Assembly: GCF_900099775.1 (NCBI RefSeq)
Contig: NZ_FMTM01000015.1
Coordinates: 48,265 to 112,264, forward strand
Length of the DNA stretch: 64,000 bases
Direction of reading: 5' to 3'
From: Rhizobium mongolense subsp. loessense
GTDB lineage: Bacteria; Pseudomonadota; Alphaproteobacteria; Rhizobiales; Rhizobiaceae
Positions 8,929 to 17,924 of this stretch are shown one piece after another; position 1 is the first letter of the stretch; each line of letters starts with the position of its first letter. The notes under the pieces are model-generated. The model saw only the letters and a program-made list of their open reading frames with translations, was not told the origin of the DNA and did no database searches. A program made the translations under genes and the position numbers.

Positions 8929-9786
8929 ATGAAAGCACATAGCCCCACGCGGTGGCGGTTCAAACGGCCGAGCGTCATTCCAGGCTTTGGAATGGCGCTC
9001 GGCCTTACCTTGACCTGGCTCACCCTTTTAATCCTCATCCCCCTCTCGGGCCTCGCCTGGCGTTCGAGCGAGCTTGGCTGGGACAAGTTTTCGTCAATTG
9101 CATTCGATCCGCGCACGCTGAGCGCGCTTCGCATCAGCTTCGGCGCGGCTTTTGCCGCCGCCTGTGTCAACGCCGTTTTCGGCGTCGTCCTTGCCTGGGT
9201 GTTGGTGCGGTACCGTTTTCCCGGCAAGCGGGTGATCGATGCTATGGTTGATCTGCCTTTTGCACTGCCGACCGCGGTTGCCGGCATAGCCCTGACGACG
9301 CTCTATGCGCCGAACGGCTGGATCGGCCAGTTCCTGACGCCGCTTGGCATCAAGATCGCCTTCACACCGCTCGGCATCGTCGTTGCCCTCGTCTTTGTCG
9401 GCCTGCCTTTCGTCGTGCGTACCGTGCAGCCGGTGATGGAAGAGATCGACAAGGAGGTGGAAGAAGCTGCCGCAACGCTTGGTGCCAATCGCTTCCAGAC
9501 GATCTTCCGCGTCCTTCTTCCAGCCCTCGCGCCTGCCGTGTTGACAGGCTTTGCATTGGCCTTTGCGCGCGGGGTCGGCGAATACGGTTCGGTCATCTTC
9601 ATCGCCGGCAACTTGCCGTTCAAGTCAGAGATTGCGCCGCTTTTGATCGTCATCAAGCTGGAAGAATACAACTACGCGGCCGCGACAGGCATTGCGGCAG
9701 TCATGCTGATCATCTCGTTCATCATGCTGCTCGTGATCAATCTTATCCAGAGCTGGAGCAGGCGGAGGTACGGGAATGGCATCTGA
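8929..9786 (+). CDS. cysT: Sulfate ABC transporter permease CysT
   Basis: Inner-membrane permease half of the sulfate importer, pairing with CysW. It has 285 residues and about six hydrophobic helices. The cytoplasmic coupling (EAA) loop reads EEAAATLGANRFQTIFRVLLP. The N-terminus carries a short basic tail before helix 1 (LGLTLTWLTLLILIPLSG). It starts eight bases after the binding-protein stop and overlaps cysW by 11 bases, so the operon is tight. No unusual feature is seen. Confidence 0.95.
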   Translation: MKAHSPTRWRFKRPSVIPGFGMALGLTLTWLTLLILIPLSGLAWRSSELGWDKFSSIAFDPRTLSALRISFGAAFAAACVNAVFGVVLAWVLVRYRFPGKRVIDAMVDLPFALPTAVAGIALTTLYAPNGWIGQFLTPLGIKIAFTPLGIVVALVFVGLPFVVRTVQPVMEEIDKEVEEAAATLGANRFQTIFRVLLPALAPAVLTGFALAFARGVGEYGSVIFIAGNLPFKSEIAPLLIVIKLEEYNYAAATGIAAVMLIISFIMLLVINLIQSWSRRRYGNGI

Positions 9787-10648
9787 CACGATCCCTCGCT
9801 CAACCAAGGTCCGCTCGGTCGTCACCGAAACGAAGTTCGCCCGCTGGACACTCATCGTCCTGTCGCTGGTCTTCCTCCTCCTTATTCTGCTGCTGCCGCT
9901 TGCGGCTGTCTTCGTCGAGGCCTTCCGCAAGGGCGGGAGTGCTTTCTTCGAGGCGCTGCAGGACGCCGAGACCTTCTCGGCGATAAGTCTGACGCTTATC
10001 GTCGCCGGTATCAGCGTGCCGTTGAACCTATTTTTCGGCGTCGCGGCCGCATGGGCGATCGCCAAGTTCGAATTCAAGGGCAAGGCCATCCTGACGACCC
10101 TGATTGACCTGCCTTTCTCGGTTTCGCCGGTTATTTCCGGCCTCGTCTTCGTGCTGCTTTTCGGTGCCAATACCTATCTTGGAAAATGGCTCGATGCGCA
10201 CGACATCAAGATCCTCTTCGCAGCACCCGGACTGATCCTTGCCACAATGTTCGTGACCTTTCCCTTCGTCGCGCGCGAACTGATCCCATTGATGCAGGAA
10301 CAGGGAACGGCGGATGAAGAAGCGGCCCTCTCACTGGGTGCCAGCGGCTGGCAGACCTTCTGGCATGTGACGCTGCCCAACATCAAATGGGGCCTGCTTT
10401 ATGGCGTGCTTCTTTGCAACGCCCGCGCCATGGGCGAGTTCGGCGCCGTCTCAGTCGTCTCCGGTCACATCCGCGGCCAGACGAACACCATGCCGTTGCA
10501 GGTGGAAATTCTCTACAACGAGTATAATTTCACCGGCGCTTTTGCCGTTGCAACATTGCTTGCCTTGCTTGCGCTTGTGACTCTTGTTTTGAAGACGCTG
10601 CTCGAAATGCGATACAGCGAAGAAATCGCTGCCAGCCGGCGGCACTGA
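9776..10648 (+). CDS. cysW: Sulfate ABC transporter permease CysW
   Basis: Second inner-membrane permease of the sulfate importer. It has 290 residues and about six hydrophobic helices. The EAA coupling loop reads EEAALSLGASGWQTFWHVTLP, followed by MGEFGAVSVVSGHIRGQTN, which is typical of CysW. The start overlaps the end of cysT by 11 bases with a GGAGG site inside cysT. cysA follows ten bases after the stop. Confidence 0.95.
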   Translation: MASDTIPRSTKVRSVVTETKFARWTLIVLSLVFLLLILLLPLAAVFVEAFRKGGSAFFEALQDAETFSAISLTLIVAGISVPLNLFFGVAAAWAIAKFEFKGKAILTTLIDLPFSVSPVISGLVFVLLFGANTYLGKWLDAHDIKILFAAPGLILATMFVTFPFVARELIPLMQEQGTADEEAALSLGASGWQTFWHVTLPNIKWGLLYGVLLCNARAMGEFGAVSVVSGHIRGQTNTMPLQVEILYNEYNFTGAFAVATLLALLALVTLVLKTLLEMRYSEEIAASRRH

Positions 10649-10658
10649 AGGAAATAGA

Positions 10659-11702
10659 ATGGAAGTACGCGTTCAAAACTTGCGCAAGGAATTCGACCGC
10701 TTCCCGGCGCTCCATGACATCTCGCTCGATATCCGTTCAGGAGAGCTGATCGCGCTGCTCGGCCCATCAGGCTCAGGCAAGACGACGCTCTTGCGCTTGA
10801 TTGCCGGCCTCGAAAGCCCGACCGAAGGTCTGATCTATTTCGGCGATGAGGATGCATCGAAAAAGACCGTGCAGCAGCGCAATATCGGCTTCGTGTTTCA
10901 GCACTATGCTCTTTTCCGCTACATGACGGTGCTCGACAATATCGCCTTCGGGCTCAAGGTGCGCGATGCAACGCGCCGCCCCACAAAGTCCGCGATCCGC
11001 AGCCGCGCACTGGAACTGCTGGATCTCGTGCAACTTTCCGGTCTGGAAAAGCGCTATCCGGCCCAGCTTTCGGGCGGTCAGCGCCAGCGCGTCGCGCTCG
11101 CGCGCGCTCTTGCGGTAGAGCCGAACGTACTGCTTCTCGACGAGCCGTTTGGCGCGCTCGACGCCCAAGTGCGCAAGGACCTGCGCAAATGGCTTCGTGA
11201 GATCCATGACCGCACCGGTCACACCACGGTTTTCGTCACGCATGATCAGGACGAAGCGATGGAACTTGCCGACCGCGTCGTCGTCATGAGCCAGGGCGCG
11301 ATCGAGCAGGTCGGCACGCCGGACCAGGTCTACGACAATCCGAATTCGCCCTTCGTCTTCGGTTTCGTGGGCCAATCGAATTGTCTGGATGTGCGCGTTG
11401 CGGGGGGCGAACTTTGGTTCGAAGACCGTCCCCTTGGCTTGAGGGCGGAAAATGAGGAGGACGGCAGCGCGCAGCTCTATTTCCGACCGCACGACATCGA
11501 ACTGCGCGACGGCTGCGGTGGATGCATCGCCGGTCTGCTCGTCTCCAGCCGCCGCGTTGCCGGTACGCGCCATATCGAGGTCAACATCGGCAAGGATCAC
11601 CCGTCGATCGAGCTCGAATTGGCGCCCGAGCAAGCTGACAGCCTTGACCGCAACCGCATCGCCTTCCGCCCCAAACGCTGGAAGCTGTTCAGGAACGCCT
11701 GA
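10659..11702 (+). CDS. cysA: Sulfate/thiosulfate ABC transporter ATP-binding protein CysA
   Basis: Cytosolic ATPase that powers sulfate import with CysT and CysW. It has 347 residues. Walker A is GPSGSGKTT at about residues 35-43, the signature is LSGGQRQRVALARAL, Walker B is VLLLDEPFGALDAQVR and the switch histidine is in VFVTHDQDEA. The C-terminal 110 residues form a TOBE-like regulatory domain. It closes the four-gene sulfate operon. A 203-base gap follows before a peroxiredoxin gene that probably has its own promoter. Confidence 0.96.
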   Translation: MEVRVQNLRKEFDRFPALHDISLDIRSGELIALLGPSGSGKTTLLRLIAGLESPTEGLIYFGDEDASKKTVQQRNIGFVFQHYALFRYMTVLDNIAFGLKVRDATRRPTKSAIRSRALELLDLVQLSGLEKRYPAQLSGGQRQRVALARALAVEPNVLLLDEPFGALDAQVRKDLRKWLREIHDRTGHTTVFVTHDQDEAMELADRVVVMSQGAIEQVGTPDQVYDNPNSPFVFGFVGQSNCLDVRVAGGELWFEDRPLGLRAENEEDGSAQLYFRPHDIELRDGCGGCIAGLLVSSRRVAGTRHIEVNIGKDHPSIELELAPEQADSLDRNRIAFRPKRWKLFRNA

Positions 11703-11905
11703 CGATCCTCGCCCTCGCGAAAAGGGGTAAAACGGCGCGAACCCGAAAGTTCAAAAGTGTTGCCAGGGTCCTCTCCAACATAGTGCCGGCGGCTTCGATG
11801 AGAGCCGCCCGCACTTATATATTGCGCATTTCCTAATTTAGCGGAATATAGATCAACCATACCCGGCGAAACGTTTCGGCAACCATGTGTCAGATGGAGG
11901 GGTTC

Positions 11906-12568
11906 ATGTCTCTCGCGATCAACGATACCGCACCGGATTTCCAGGCAGAAACGACTGAAGGCAAGATTGGATTTCATGACTGGATCGGCAATTCCTGGGC
12001 TGTCCTGTTTTCGCATCCCAAGGATTTCACGCCGGTTTGCACCACAGAACTGGGCTACATGGCCAGGATCAAACCCGAATTCGACAAGCGTGGCGTGAAG
12101 ATCATCGGCCTGTCGGTCGATCCTGTCGATCGCCATGCCGGTTGGGCAAGCGACATTAAGGAGACGCAGGGCGCTGCACCGAATTTCCCGATGATTGCCG
12201 ATACCGATTACAACGTATCGAAGCTTTATGGCATGCTCCCCGCTGCAGTCTCCGGCGATCCGACAAAGCGCACGCCGGCCGACAACCAGACCGTGCGCAA
12301 CGTCTTCGTCATCGGCCCCGACAAGAAGATCAAGCTGATCCTCGTCTATCCGATGACCACCGGCCGCAATTTCGATGAAGTGCTGCGCGTGATCGACTCG
12401 CTGCAGCTGACCGCCAAGCACAGGGTCGCCACGCCGGCGAATTGGAAACAGGGTGAGGATGTCATCATCGCCGGTTCGGTGAGCGACGACGAGGCCAGGA
12501 CGATCTATCCGAACGGATGGACCGCACCGAAGCCCTACATCCGGATCGTCCCGCAGCCAGAGGCTTAG
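11906..12568 (+). CDS. 1-Cys peroxiredoxin (Prx6 type)
   Basis: Thiol peroxidase that reduces hydrogen peroxide and organic hydroperoxides in the cytosol. It has 220 residues from ATG 11906, chosen because GGAGGGG lies just upstream; an ATG at 11885 would add seven residues and include that site. The catalytic motif is FTPVCTTELG with cysteine 45, and no other cysteine occurs in the protein, which defines the 1-Cys class. The long C-terminal dimerisation arm (WKQGEDVIIAGSVSDDEA) also fits Prx6. A persulfide dioxygenase gene follows 41 bases later, suggesting a shared transcript for oxidant and reactive-sulfur defence. Confidence 0.94.
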   Translation: MSLAINDTAPDFQAETTEGKIGFHDWIGNSWAVLFSHPKDFTPVCTTELGYMARIKPEFDKRGVKIIGLSVDPVDRHAGWASDIKETQGAAPNFPMIADTDYNVSKLYGMLPAAVSGDPTKRTPADNQTVRNVFVIGPDKKIKLILVYPMTTGRNFDEVLRVIDSLQLTAKHRVATPANWKQGEDVIIAGSVSDDEARTIYPNGWTAPKPYIRIVPQPEA

Positions 12569-12609
12569 GTGCTGCATCGGGTGGAGCAATTTGCAAAAGG
12601 CAGGTGCCG

Positions 12610-13647
12610 ATGATCTTCCGCCAGCTCTTCGACAGTGTCTCCGGCACCTACACCTATCTTATCGCCAGCCGAAAGGGAGGCGAGGCGCTCATCATCGATC
12701 CAGTCCTCGAAAAGGTCGACCGCTATCTCAAGCTGGTGGAGGAGCTCGACCTCAAGCTGGTCAAGGCCGTGGATACTCATCTGCACGCTGACCACGTTAC
12801 CGGGCTGGGTGCGCTGCGCGACCGGACCCATTGCGTTACAGTGATGGGCGAGCAGACGCTTGCCGATGTCGTCTCCATGCGCGTCACGGAGGGCGACCGC
12901 GTGGCGATTGAGGGACTGAGCCTCGACGTCCTTTACACACCGGGCCATACGGACGATTCCTATTCATTCCTCATGAATGGCCGCGTTTTTACGGGCGACA
13001 CGCTGCTCATCCGCGGCACTGGGCGTACCGATTTTCAGAACGGCAACCCGTTCCAGCAATATGACTCCATCTTCAACAAGCTCCTCAAACTGCCTGACGA
13101 GACCCTGGTCTATCCGGCGCACGATTATAAGGGCGACACCGTTTCCACCATCGGTGAGGAAAAGCTCTTCAATCCGCGCCTGAAGGTCAGCTCAGCCGAC
13201 GAGTACGCCGACCTCATGAATAACCTGAAGCTTCCCAATCCGAAGATGATGGATGTGGCTGTGCCTGCAAATATCCATGTCGGCCTGCATCAGGACGAGA
13301 TTGCACGCAAGGGCTGGGCCGTCTCGGCAGCAGAGGCCTTGGCGCTGAACGGGCGTCCCGACATTGCAATCGTCGACCTGCGGGAGAAGGGAGAACGGGA
13401 AAAACATGGAACGATTCCTGGCTCTCTTCATGCGCCCTATCCGGACCTGCAGGAAAACATCAGCACCGGCGGCATGTTGCATGAACTGGCAGCGGCGACC
13501 GGCAAGCGCATCGTGTTCTACTGCGCTTTCGGCGAGCGCTCAGCAATGGCCGTCCAGGCAGCCCAGGATGCCGGCTTGGCCAGCGCCTGCCACATCGAAG
13601 GCGGCATCGATGCCTGGAAGAAAGTGAACGGGCCGCTGATCCGATAA
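12610..13647 (+). CDS. Persulfide dioxygenase-rhodanese fusion (MBL fold)
   Basis: Two-domain sulfur enzyme. The N-terminal ~230 residues are an ETHE1-like metallo-beta-lactamase fold with the metal motif THLHADH (histidines 57, 59, aspartate 61, histidine 62), YTPGHTDDS and VYPAHDYKG, as in iron-dependent glutathione-persulfide dioxygenases. The C-terminal ~100 residues are a rhodanese domain with active-site loop YCAFGERSAMA (cysteine present). Such fusions oxidise persulfide to sulfite and move sulfane sulfur between glutathione and thiosulfate. It has 345 residues from ATG 12610. It follows the 1-Cys peroxiredoxin closely and lies after the sulfate importer, forming a local sulfur-handling group. 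Substrate is inferred from family. Confidence 0.9.
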   Translation: MIFRQLFDSVSGTYTYLIASRKGGEALIIDPVLEKVDRYLKLVEELDLKLVKAVDTHLHADHVTGLGALRDRTHCVTVMGEQTLADVVSMRVTEGDRVAIEGLSLDVLYTPGHTDDSYSFLMNGRVFTGDTLLIRGTGRTDFQNGNPFQQYDSIFNKLLKLPDETLVYPAHDYKGDTVSTIGEEKLFNPRLKVSSADEYADLMNNLKLPNPKMMDVAVPANIHVGLHQDEIARKGWAVSAAEALALNGRPDIAIVDLREKGEREKHGTIPGSLHAPYPDLQENISTGGMLHELAAATGKRIVFYCAFGERSAMAVQAAQDAGLASACHIEGGIDAWKKVNGPLIR

Positions 13648-13713
13648 CTATCTGAGCAATTCGTGGGCCGCCGCGACGATTGTCGCCAGTCGGTCGAGGC
13701 GGAAGAGATTTCG

Positions 13714-14769
13714 TCAGCCAGCTCTATTTCCCTCGCTGTCGAATAGATGCAGATGTTGCGCCGGAAAGGATACGCCGACTTCGGGCCCGGCCGTCAGCGC
13801 TTCGCGATCCAGCGTGAAGACCTTGAATGGCAGGCCATGCAGCGACAGATGCAGGATGATGCCGAAGCCGGTGGGTTCGACGAGCTCGACCTTGGCACGC
13901 ATTCCGCCTTGATCCGACATGACCACATGCTCAGGGCGGATGCCGAGCGTGACTTTCGCGCCGCTCGAAAGCGCAAGCGGCGCTGACAGCGGAATAAGGG
14001 TCCCATCCTTCAGCCTGACCCCGCTCGTCTCGCATGTCGCATCCAGGAAATTCATGCCCGGAGAACCGATGAAGCCCGCGACGAAAAGATTGGCGGGCCG
14101 ATCGTAAAGCTCGAGGGGGCTGCCGACCTGCTGCACCACGCCGCCATGCATGGCGACGATCCGGTCGGCGAGCGTCATTGCCTCGATCTGGTCGTGCGTC
14201 ACATAGATTGAGGTCGCCTTCAGGTCGGCGTGCAGTTTTTTGATCTCAGCACGCATCTGTTCGCGAAGACGTGCGTCGAGGTTCGAGAGCGGTTCATCGA
14301 AAAGGAAGGCCTTGGGCTGGCGAACAATGGCCCGGCCCATGGCGACACGCTGCCGCTGCCCGCCCGAAAGTGCCTTTGGCCGCCGTTCAAGCAGCGGATC
14401 GAGGCCGAGCTTGGAGGCGGCATTTGCAACCGCGCTCGCAATCTTTTCCTTCGCCGTCTTCCTGAGCCTTAGGCTGTAACTCATGTTGCCGGCAACGTTC
14501 ATATGGGGATAAAGCGCGTAGGACTGGAACACCATGGCGATGTCCCGGTCTTTCGGATGCAACTCGTTGACCCGGTTCCCGGCGATGCGGATTTCGCCGC
14601 CAGTGACCTCTTCGAGCCCCGCGATCATGCGCAGCAGGGTCGACTTGCCGCAGCCAGACGGGCCCACGAGGACGACGAATTCGCCATCCTTGATCTTGAG
14701 ATCAACGTCATGCAGCACCTGGACGTGGCCGTAGGCTTTCTTGATGTTCTGGATATCGATCGATGCCAT
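13714..14769 (-). CDS. Sugar-type ABC transporter ATP-binding protein (UgpC/MsmK family)
   Basis: ATPase of a CUT1-type importer. It has 351 residues. Walker A is GPSGCGKST, the Q-loop is MVFQSYALYPHM, the signature is LSGGQRQRVAMGRAI, Walker B is FLFDEPLSNLDA, and the H-loop is YVTHDQIEAMT. The last ~120 residues are a TOBE/MalK-like regulatory domain. It is the last gene of a minus-strand operon: regulator, PLP enzyme, binding protein, two permeases and this ATPase. The gap from the preceding permease is only four bases. The transported compound cannot be read from this subunit. Confidence 0.93.
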   Translation of the reverse strand: MASIDIQNIKKAYGHVQVLHDVDLKIKDGEFVVLVGPSGCGKSTLLRMIAGLEEVTGGEIRIAGNRVNELHPKDRDIAMVFQSYALYPHMNVAGNMSYSLRLRKTAKEKIASAVANAASKLGLDPLLERRPKALSGGQRQRVAMGRAIVRQPKAFLFDEPLSNLDARLREQMRAEIKKLHADLKATSIYVTHDQIEAMTLADRIVAMHGGVVQQVGSPLELYDRPANLFVAGFIGSPGMNFLDATCETSGVRLKDGTLIPLSAPLALSSGAKVTLGIRPEHVVMSDQGGMRAKVELVEPTGFGIILHLSLHGLPFKVFTLDREALTAGPEVGVSFPAQHLHLFDSEGNRAG

Positions 14770-14773
14770 GTGA

Positions 14774-15604
14774 CTAACCCTTGACTGCGCCGGCCGTCAG
14801 GCCCTGAACGAGATAGCGCTGAATGAGCAGGAAGAAGAGGCCGGCTGGAATGAGCGCCATGACACCCGCCGCCATCATCTGCCCGAAATCCACGGAGAAT
14901 TTCGAAACGAATGTGAGAAGGCCGACCGGAAAGGTTGCCGCCTCATTGCCGTTGATAAGCATAAGCGCGAAGAGCAGCTCGCTCCAGGCCGCGGTAAAGA
15001 CGAAGCCGAGGGTTGCCGCGATTCCCGGCAGCGTCAGCGGCAAGATGATCTGCCGGAAGGCCGTGAACTGCGTCGCTCCGTCGATCATCGCAGCCTCCTC
15101 GAGATCCTTTGGAATGCCGTCGAAAAAGGATTGCATCAGGAACGTCGCGAAGGGCACGTTGAAGGCCGTATAGACGACGACGAGGCCGGTCAGACTGTTC
15201 GTCAGGTGCAGCGGCGAGAGGATCTTGAAAATCGGTGCGACGAGCATGACCAGCGGGAACATCTGCGTCAAAAGCATCAGCGCAACGATCCAGTATTTTG
15301 CGCGGAAGTTGAAGCGCGACAGCGCATAACCGGAAAGCGACGCGCAGATCGTCACCGCCACCGCAGTCGAGGCCGAGACGATGAGGCTGTTCTTGAAGAA
15401 GGTTGGAAAGGCGCTGTGCTGAAGCACAAAGGAATAATGTTCCCAGGTCGTACGCGACGGCCACATGCGCACGCCCTCGCTATAAAGCAGGTCGTTCGGC
15501 GTGACCGAGACCTTCAGCAGCCAGAAAAGCGGAAAGAGCGCGAAACCAATATAGCACAGGATTGCAAGCCGATGGGCGATGGTCGCAATGGTGGATCGTC
15601 TCAT
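14774..15604 (-). CDS. CUT1 ABC transporter permease (MalG type)
   Basis: Inner-membrane permease, 276 residues, with six predicted helices. The coupling loop EEAAMIDGATQFTAFRQIIL sits in the last third, as in MalG/UgpE proteins. The N-terminus begins with a short basic segment (MRRSTIATIAHR), then helix 1. It is separated from the upstream permease by four bases and from the ATPase by four bases, so the three membrane-complex genes are probably co-translated. Partner of the MalF-type permease at 15609-16541. Confidence 0.93.
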   Translation of the reverse strand: MRRSTIATIAHRLAILCYIGFALFPLFWLLKVSVTPNDLLYSEGVRMWPSRTTWEHYSFVLQHSAFPTFFKNSLIVSASTAVAVTICASLSGYALSRFNFRAKYWIVALMLLTQMFPLVMLVAPIFKILSPLHLTNSLTGLVVVYTAFNVPFATFLMQSFFDGIPKDLEEAAMIDGATQFTAFRQIILPLTLPGIAATLGFVFTAAWSELLFALMLINGNEAATFPVGLLTFVSKFSVDFGQMMAAGVMALIPAGLFFLLIQRYLVQGLTAGAVKG

Positions 15605-15608
15605 CTGT

Positions 15609-16541
15609 TCAATCCTTCAGCAGGGTCTGCCGCAGCAGGATGATCAGCATGGAATAGGCAAGCAGCAGTGCGAGCAGAACCAGTGCGATGGCCGAGGCAT
15701 AGCCGAAATCGAGCCGTCTGAACGCCTGGGTGAAGATATAGCTGGCGACGATCTGCGTCCGGTCCGCCGGTCCGCCGCCAGTCATGACGACAATGAGATC
15801 AGCAAAGTTCGACACCCAGACGGTCCGGAGCAAGACGGTGATGGCAATCGTCGGCGCAAGGAAGGGAAGCGTGATCGAACGGAAGCGCTGGACCCAGCCG
15901 GCGCCATCGATCGATGCCGCTTCATAAAGATCGCGGGGAATTGCCTGAAGCGCTGCGAGCAGCGTGATCGCGAAGAACGGGATGCCCCACCAGACATTGG
16001 CGATGATCGGTCCCCACATTGCATATTGCGGATCAGAAAGAATGTTACCAGGCGCGCCGGTCAGCCCGAGGCCGAAGAGCCAGTGCGGAATTGGCCCGAT
16101 CACCGGATTGAAAAGCCAGGCCCAGTTGAGGCCCGCAAGGAAGGACGGAACCGCCCAGGGCAGAAAGACGAGTGCCTGCACGATGCCTCTGCCCCAGAAC
16201 GGCTTATCGAGCAAAAGCGCCAGGATGAGCCCGAAGATGAACTGCAAGATCACCGAAGCGCCCGTCCACCATAGCGTATTGCGAAGCGCGCCGTAAAAGG
16301 CCGCATCTTTCGAAAGGGCGCGGAAGTGCTCAAGCCCGATGAACCCGCCGGAAAATGGGTTCAGAAGCTGGATATCGCGAAAGGCGTAGGAAATGCCGAC
16401 AGCCAGCGGCGCCAACATAACCGCGATGATGAGGATCAGCGACGGTGCGCTGTAGAGATAGGGCTCCGAGGCATCTGCAAGACGCCTTAGCCACGGCCTG
16501 CGATGTTGGCCCCTGTTCAATGTGTCGGCGATCATGGTCAT
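15609..16541 (-). CDS. CUT1 ABC transporter permease (MalF type)
   Basis: Inner-membrane permease, 310 residues from the ATG at 16541 (MTMIADTLNRG); ATG 16535 is also possible. The longer open frame to 16679 would overlap the end of the binding-protein gene and swallow an intercistronic hairpin, so it is rejected. Six helices are evident, with the first at about residues 30-55. The coupling loop reads YEAASIDGAGWVQRFRSITL. The family has a first large periplasmic loop, as seen here. It lies between the binding protein and the MalG-type permease in the operon. Confidence 0.92.
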   Translation of the reverse strand: MTMIADTLNRGQHRRPWLRRLADASEPYLYSAPSLILIIAVMLAPLAVGISYAFRDIQLLNPFSGGFIGLEHFRALSKDAAFYGALRNTLWWTGASVILQFIFGLILALLLDKPFWGRGIVQALVFLPWAVPSFLAGLNWAWLFNPVIGPIPHWLFGLGLTGAPGNILSDPQYAMWGPIIANVWWGIPFFAITLLAALQAIPRDLYEAASIDGAGWVQRFRSITLPFLAPTIAITVLLRTVWVSNFADLIVVMTGGGPADRTQIVASYIFTQAFRRLDFGYASAIALVLLALLLAYSMLIILLRQTLLKD

Positions 16542-16597
16542 CGGCCAAATTCCGGTTCGCGGCGCTGAGGGCGCCGTCTGTCTCGTCGGGAAGAATA

Positions 16598-16619
16598 GGC
16601 GGCGGATCGCTCCGCCGCC
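16598..16619 (-). promoter_or_regulatory. Intercistronic hairpin after the binding-protein gene
   Basis: GGCGGCGGA and TCCGCCGCC are perfect 9-bp inverted copies around a TCGC loop. It starts nine bases after the binding-protein stop (16628) and ends before the permease start (16541). No T-run follows. This is the usual place for a stem that protects upstream mRNA or limits read-through, so that the binding protein is made in excess of the membrane subunits. Function is inferred. Confidence 0.65.
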
Positions 16620-16627
16620 CCTGGCAC

Positions 16628-17893
16628 CTACTTTTTGGCCAGGAACTTCTGCTGCGCCTTGGTCAAGTAGTCGGCCCACTGATCGGCCAGCTCCTTTGGA
16701 GTAATGTCGCCAAGGAGTGCCTGCTGCGAGGTCTTGATCGCCAGCGAATCCTTAAAGAAGGCGAATTCTTCGAGGTAGGTCGGCATGACGGTCGGAACCG
16801 TGTTCGGGTCAGCCAGTTCCTCGAACCAACCTTTGAACTGATCACCTGCATAGAAGGGATCCTTCTCGGCCGCAGTATAGGCCGGCAGAGCGCCGATCTT
16901 CTTGTTCCACTCGATGTTGCCTTCCGGACCTTCAAGCGTTGCAATCAGCTTCCAGGAAAGGTCCTTGTTCTGGCTCGTCGTGAACATCGACCATCCCGCA
17001 TAGCCGATCGTGGGGAAGGATTTGCCATCCGGCCCCTTCGGCAGCGGGATGACGCCGAAGTCTTCCTTCTTCATGCGCTCGGCAATGGCGATCAGCGCAT
17101 CAGGATCCTGGTCGAGAAAAGCGCAGGTGCCAGAATAAAAGCCGGCAACGACCTCATTAAAGCCCCAGTTCACACTGTCCTTCGGCGCATAGCCCTTCTT
17201 GTAGAGGTCGACCATCCACTCGATGCCCTTTGTCCAGCCGGGGCTGTTCATGGTCGAAGTGCCGTCTTCGTTGAAGTACTTGTTGTCGCCTGCCATGGAG
17301 GCTGCAAAGATCATCCAGCCATTTAAGCCGCCCGGGCCGCCGCGCATGCAGTAGCCGTATTTTCCGGAGATCTTGGAGACTGCTTCGGAGGCTTTGGCAA
17401 ATTCGTCCATCGTCTTCGGCGGTTCGTCAACGCCTGCTTCCTGAAGCAACTTCTTATTGTAGAACATGGCACGCAGATAGAAGCCGTAAGGCAGCATATA
17501 GGCCGTATCCTTGACATCGCGCCCGAGTTCGAGCGCGCGCGGCGTCAGTTCCTTGGTGTGCTCCCACTTTTCCAGATAGGGTTCAAGACTTTCAAGCATG
17601 CCATTGTTGCCGTAGAGCGAAAGCCAGGTGTCCGGCATTTCCATCACGTCCGGCGTGTCGCCCGCCGACACCATCGTCGCGAACTTCTGGAAGGCTTCGT
17701 TCCACGGCAGCGAGATGATTTCGACCTTGGTGCCCGGGTTTTCGGCTTCGAACTTACCGACGATCGATTTGAGGGTCTCTGTGCGCTCCGGGCTGGTGAT
17801 GACTTCGACGAGTTTCAGCGTCGTATCGGCAAAGGCTGTGCCTGCCATCATCGCTGCGAAGAGCGTTGCGGTTATCAGTCTCTTCATGCTCAT
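16628..17893 (-). CDS. Extracellular solute-binding protein, CUT1 sugar family
   Basis: Periplasmic receptor of the importer. It has 421 residues from ATG 17893, chosen for the AAAGGGGGA site directly upstream; ATG 17887 is two codons later. A signal peptide is clear (MSMKRLITATLFAAMMAGTAFA, cut before DTTLK). Family 1 binding-protein marks include FEAENPGTKVEI, AGDTPDVMEMPDTW and a C-terminal QWADYLTKAQQKF. It follows the PLP enzyme by 31 bases and precedes a hairpin and the two permeases. Sequence points to a carbohydrate-like ligand, but the genetic linkage to a cystathionine gamma-synthase-family enzyme leaves the ligand open. Confidence 0.92.
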   Translation of the reverse strand: MSMKRLITATLFAAMMAGTAFADTTLKLVEVITSPERTETLKSIVGKFEAENPGTKVEIISLPWNEAFQKFATMVSAGDTPDVMEMPDTWLSLYGNNGMLESLEPYLEKWEHTKELTPRALELGRDVKDTAYMLPYGFYLRAMFYNKKLLQEAGVDEPPKTMDEFAKASEAVSKISGKYGYCMRGGPGGLNGWMIFAASMAGDNKYFNEDGTSTMNSPGWTKGIEWMVDLYKKGYAPKDSVNWGFNEVVAGFYSGTCAFLDQDPDALIAIAERMKKEDFGVIPLPKGPDGKSFPTIGYAGWSMFTTSQNKDLSWKLIATLEGPEGNIEWNKKIGALPAYTAAEKDPFYAGDQFKGWFEELADPNTVPTVMPTYLEEFAFFKDSLAIKTSQQALLGDITPKELADQWADYLTKAQQKFLAKK

Positions 17894-17924
17894 TCCCCCT
17901 TTTCGGTGTTCTTTCAGTTGACGG

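Noticed and set aside
15131..16274. Plus-strand open frames opposite the permease genes
   Set aside because: Compositional shadows with charged, low-sense sequence; the minus-strand permeases carry clear coupling loops.
16542..16679. Longer start for the MalF-type permease
   Set aside because: It would overlap the binding-protein gene and run through the intercistronic hairpin, and its residues are not permease-like.
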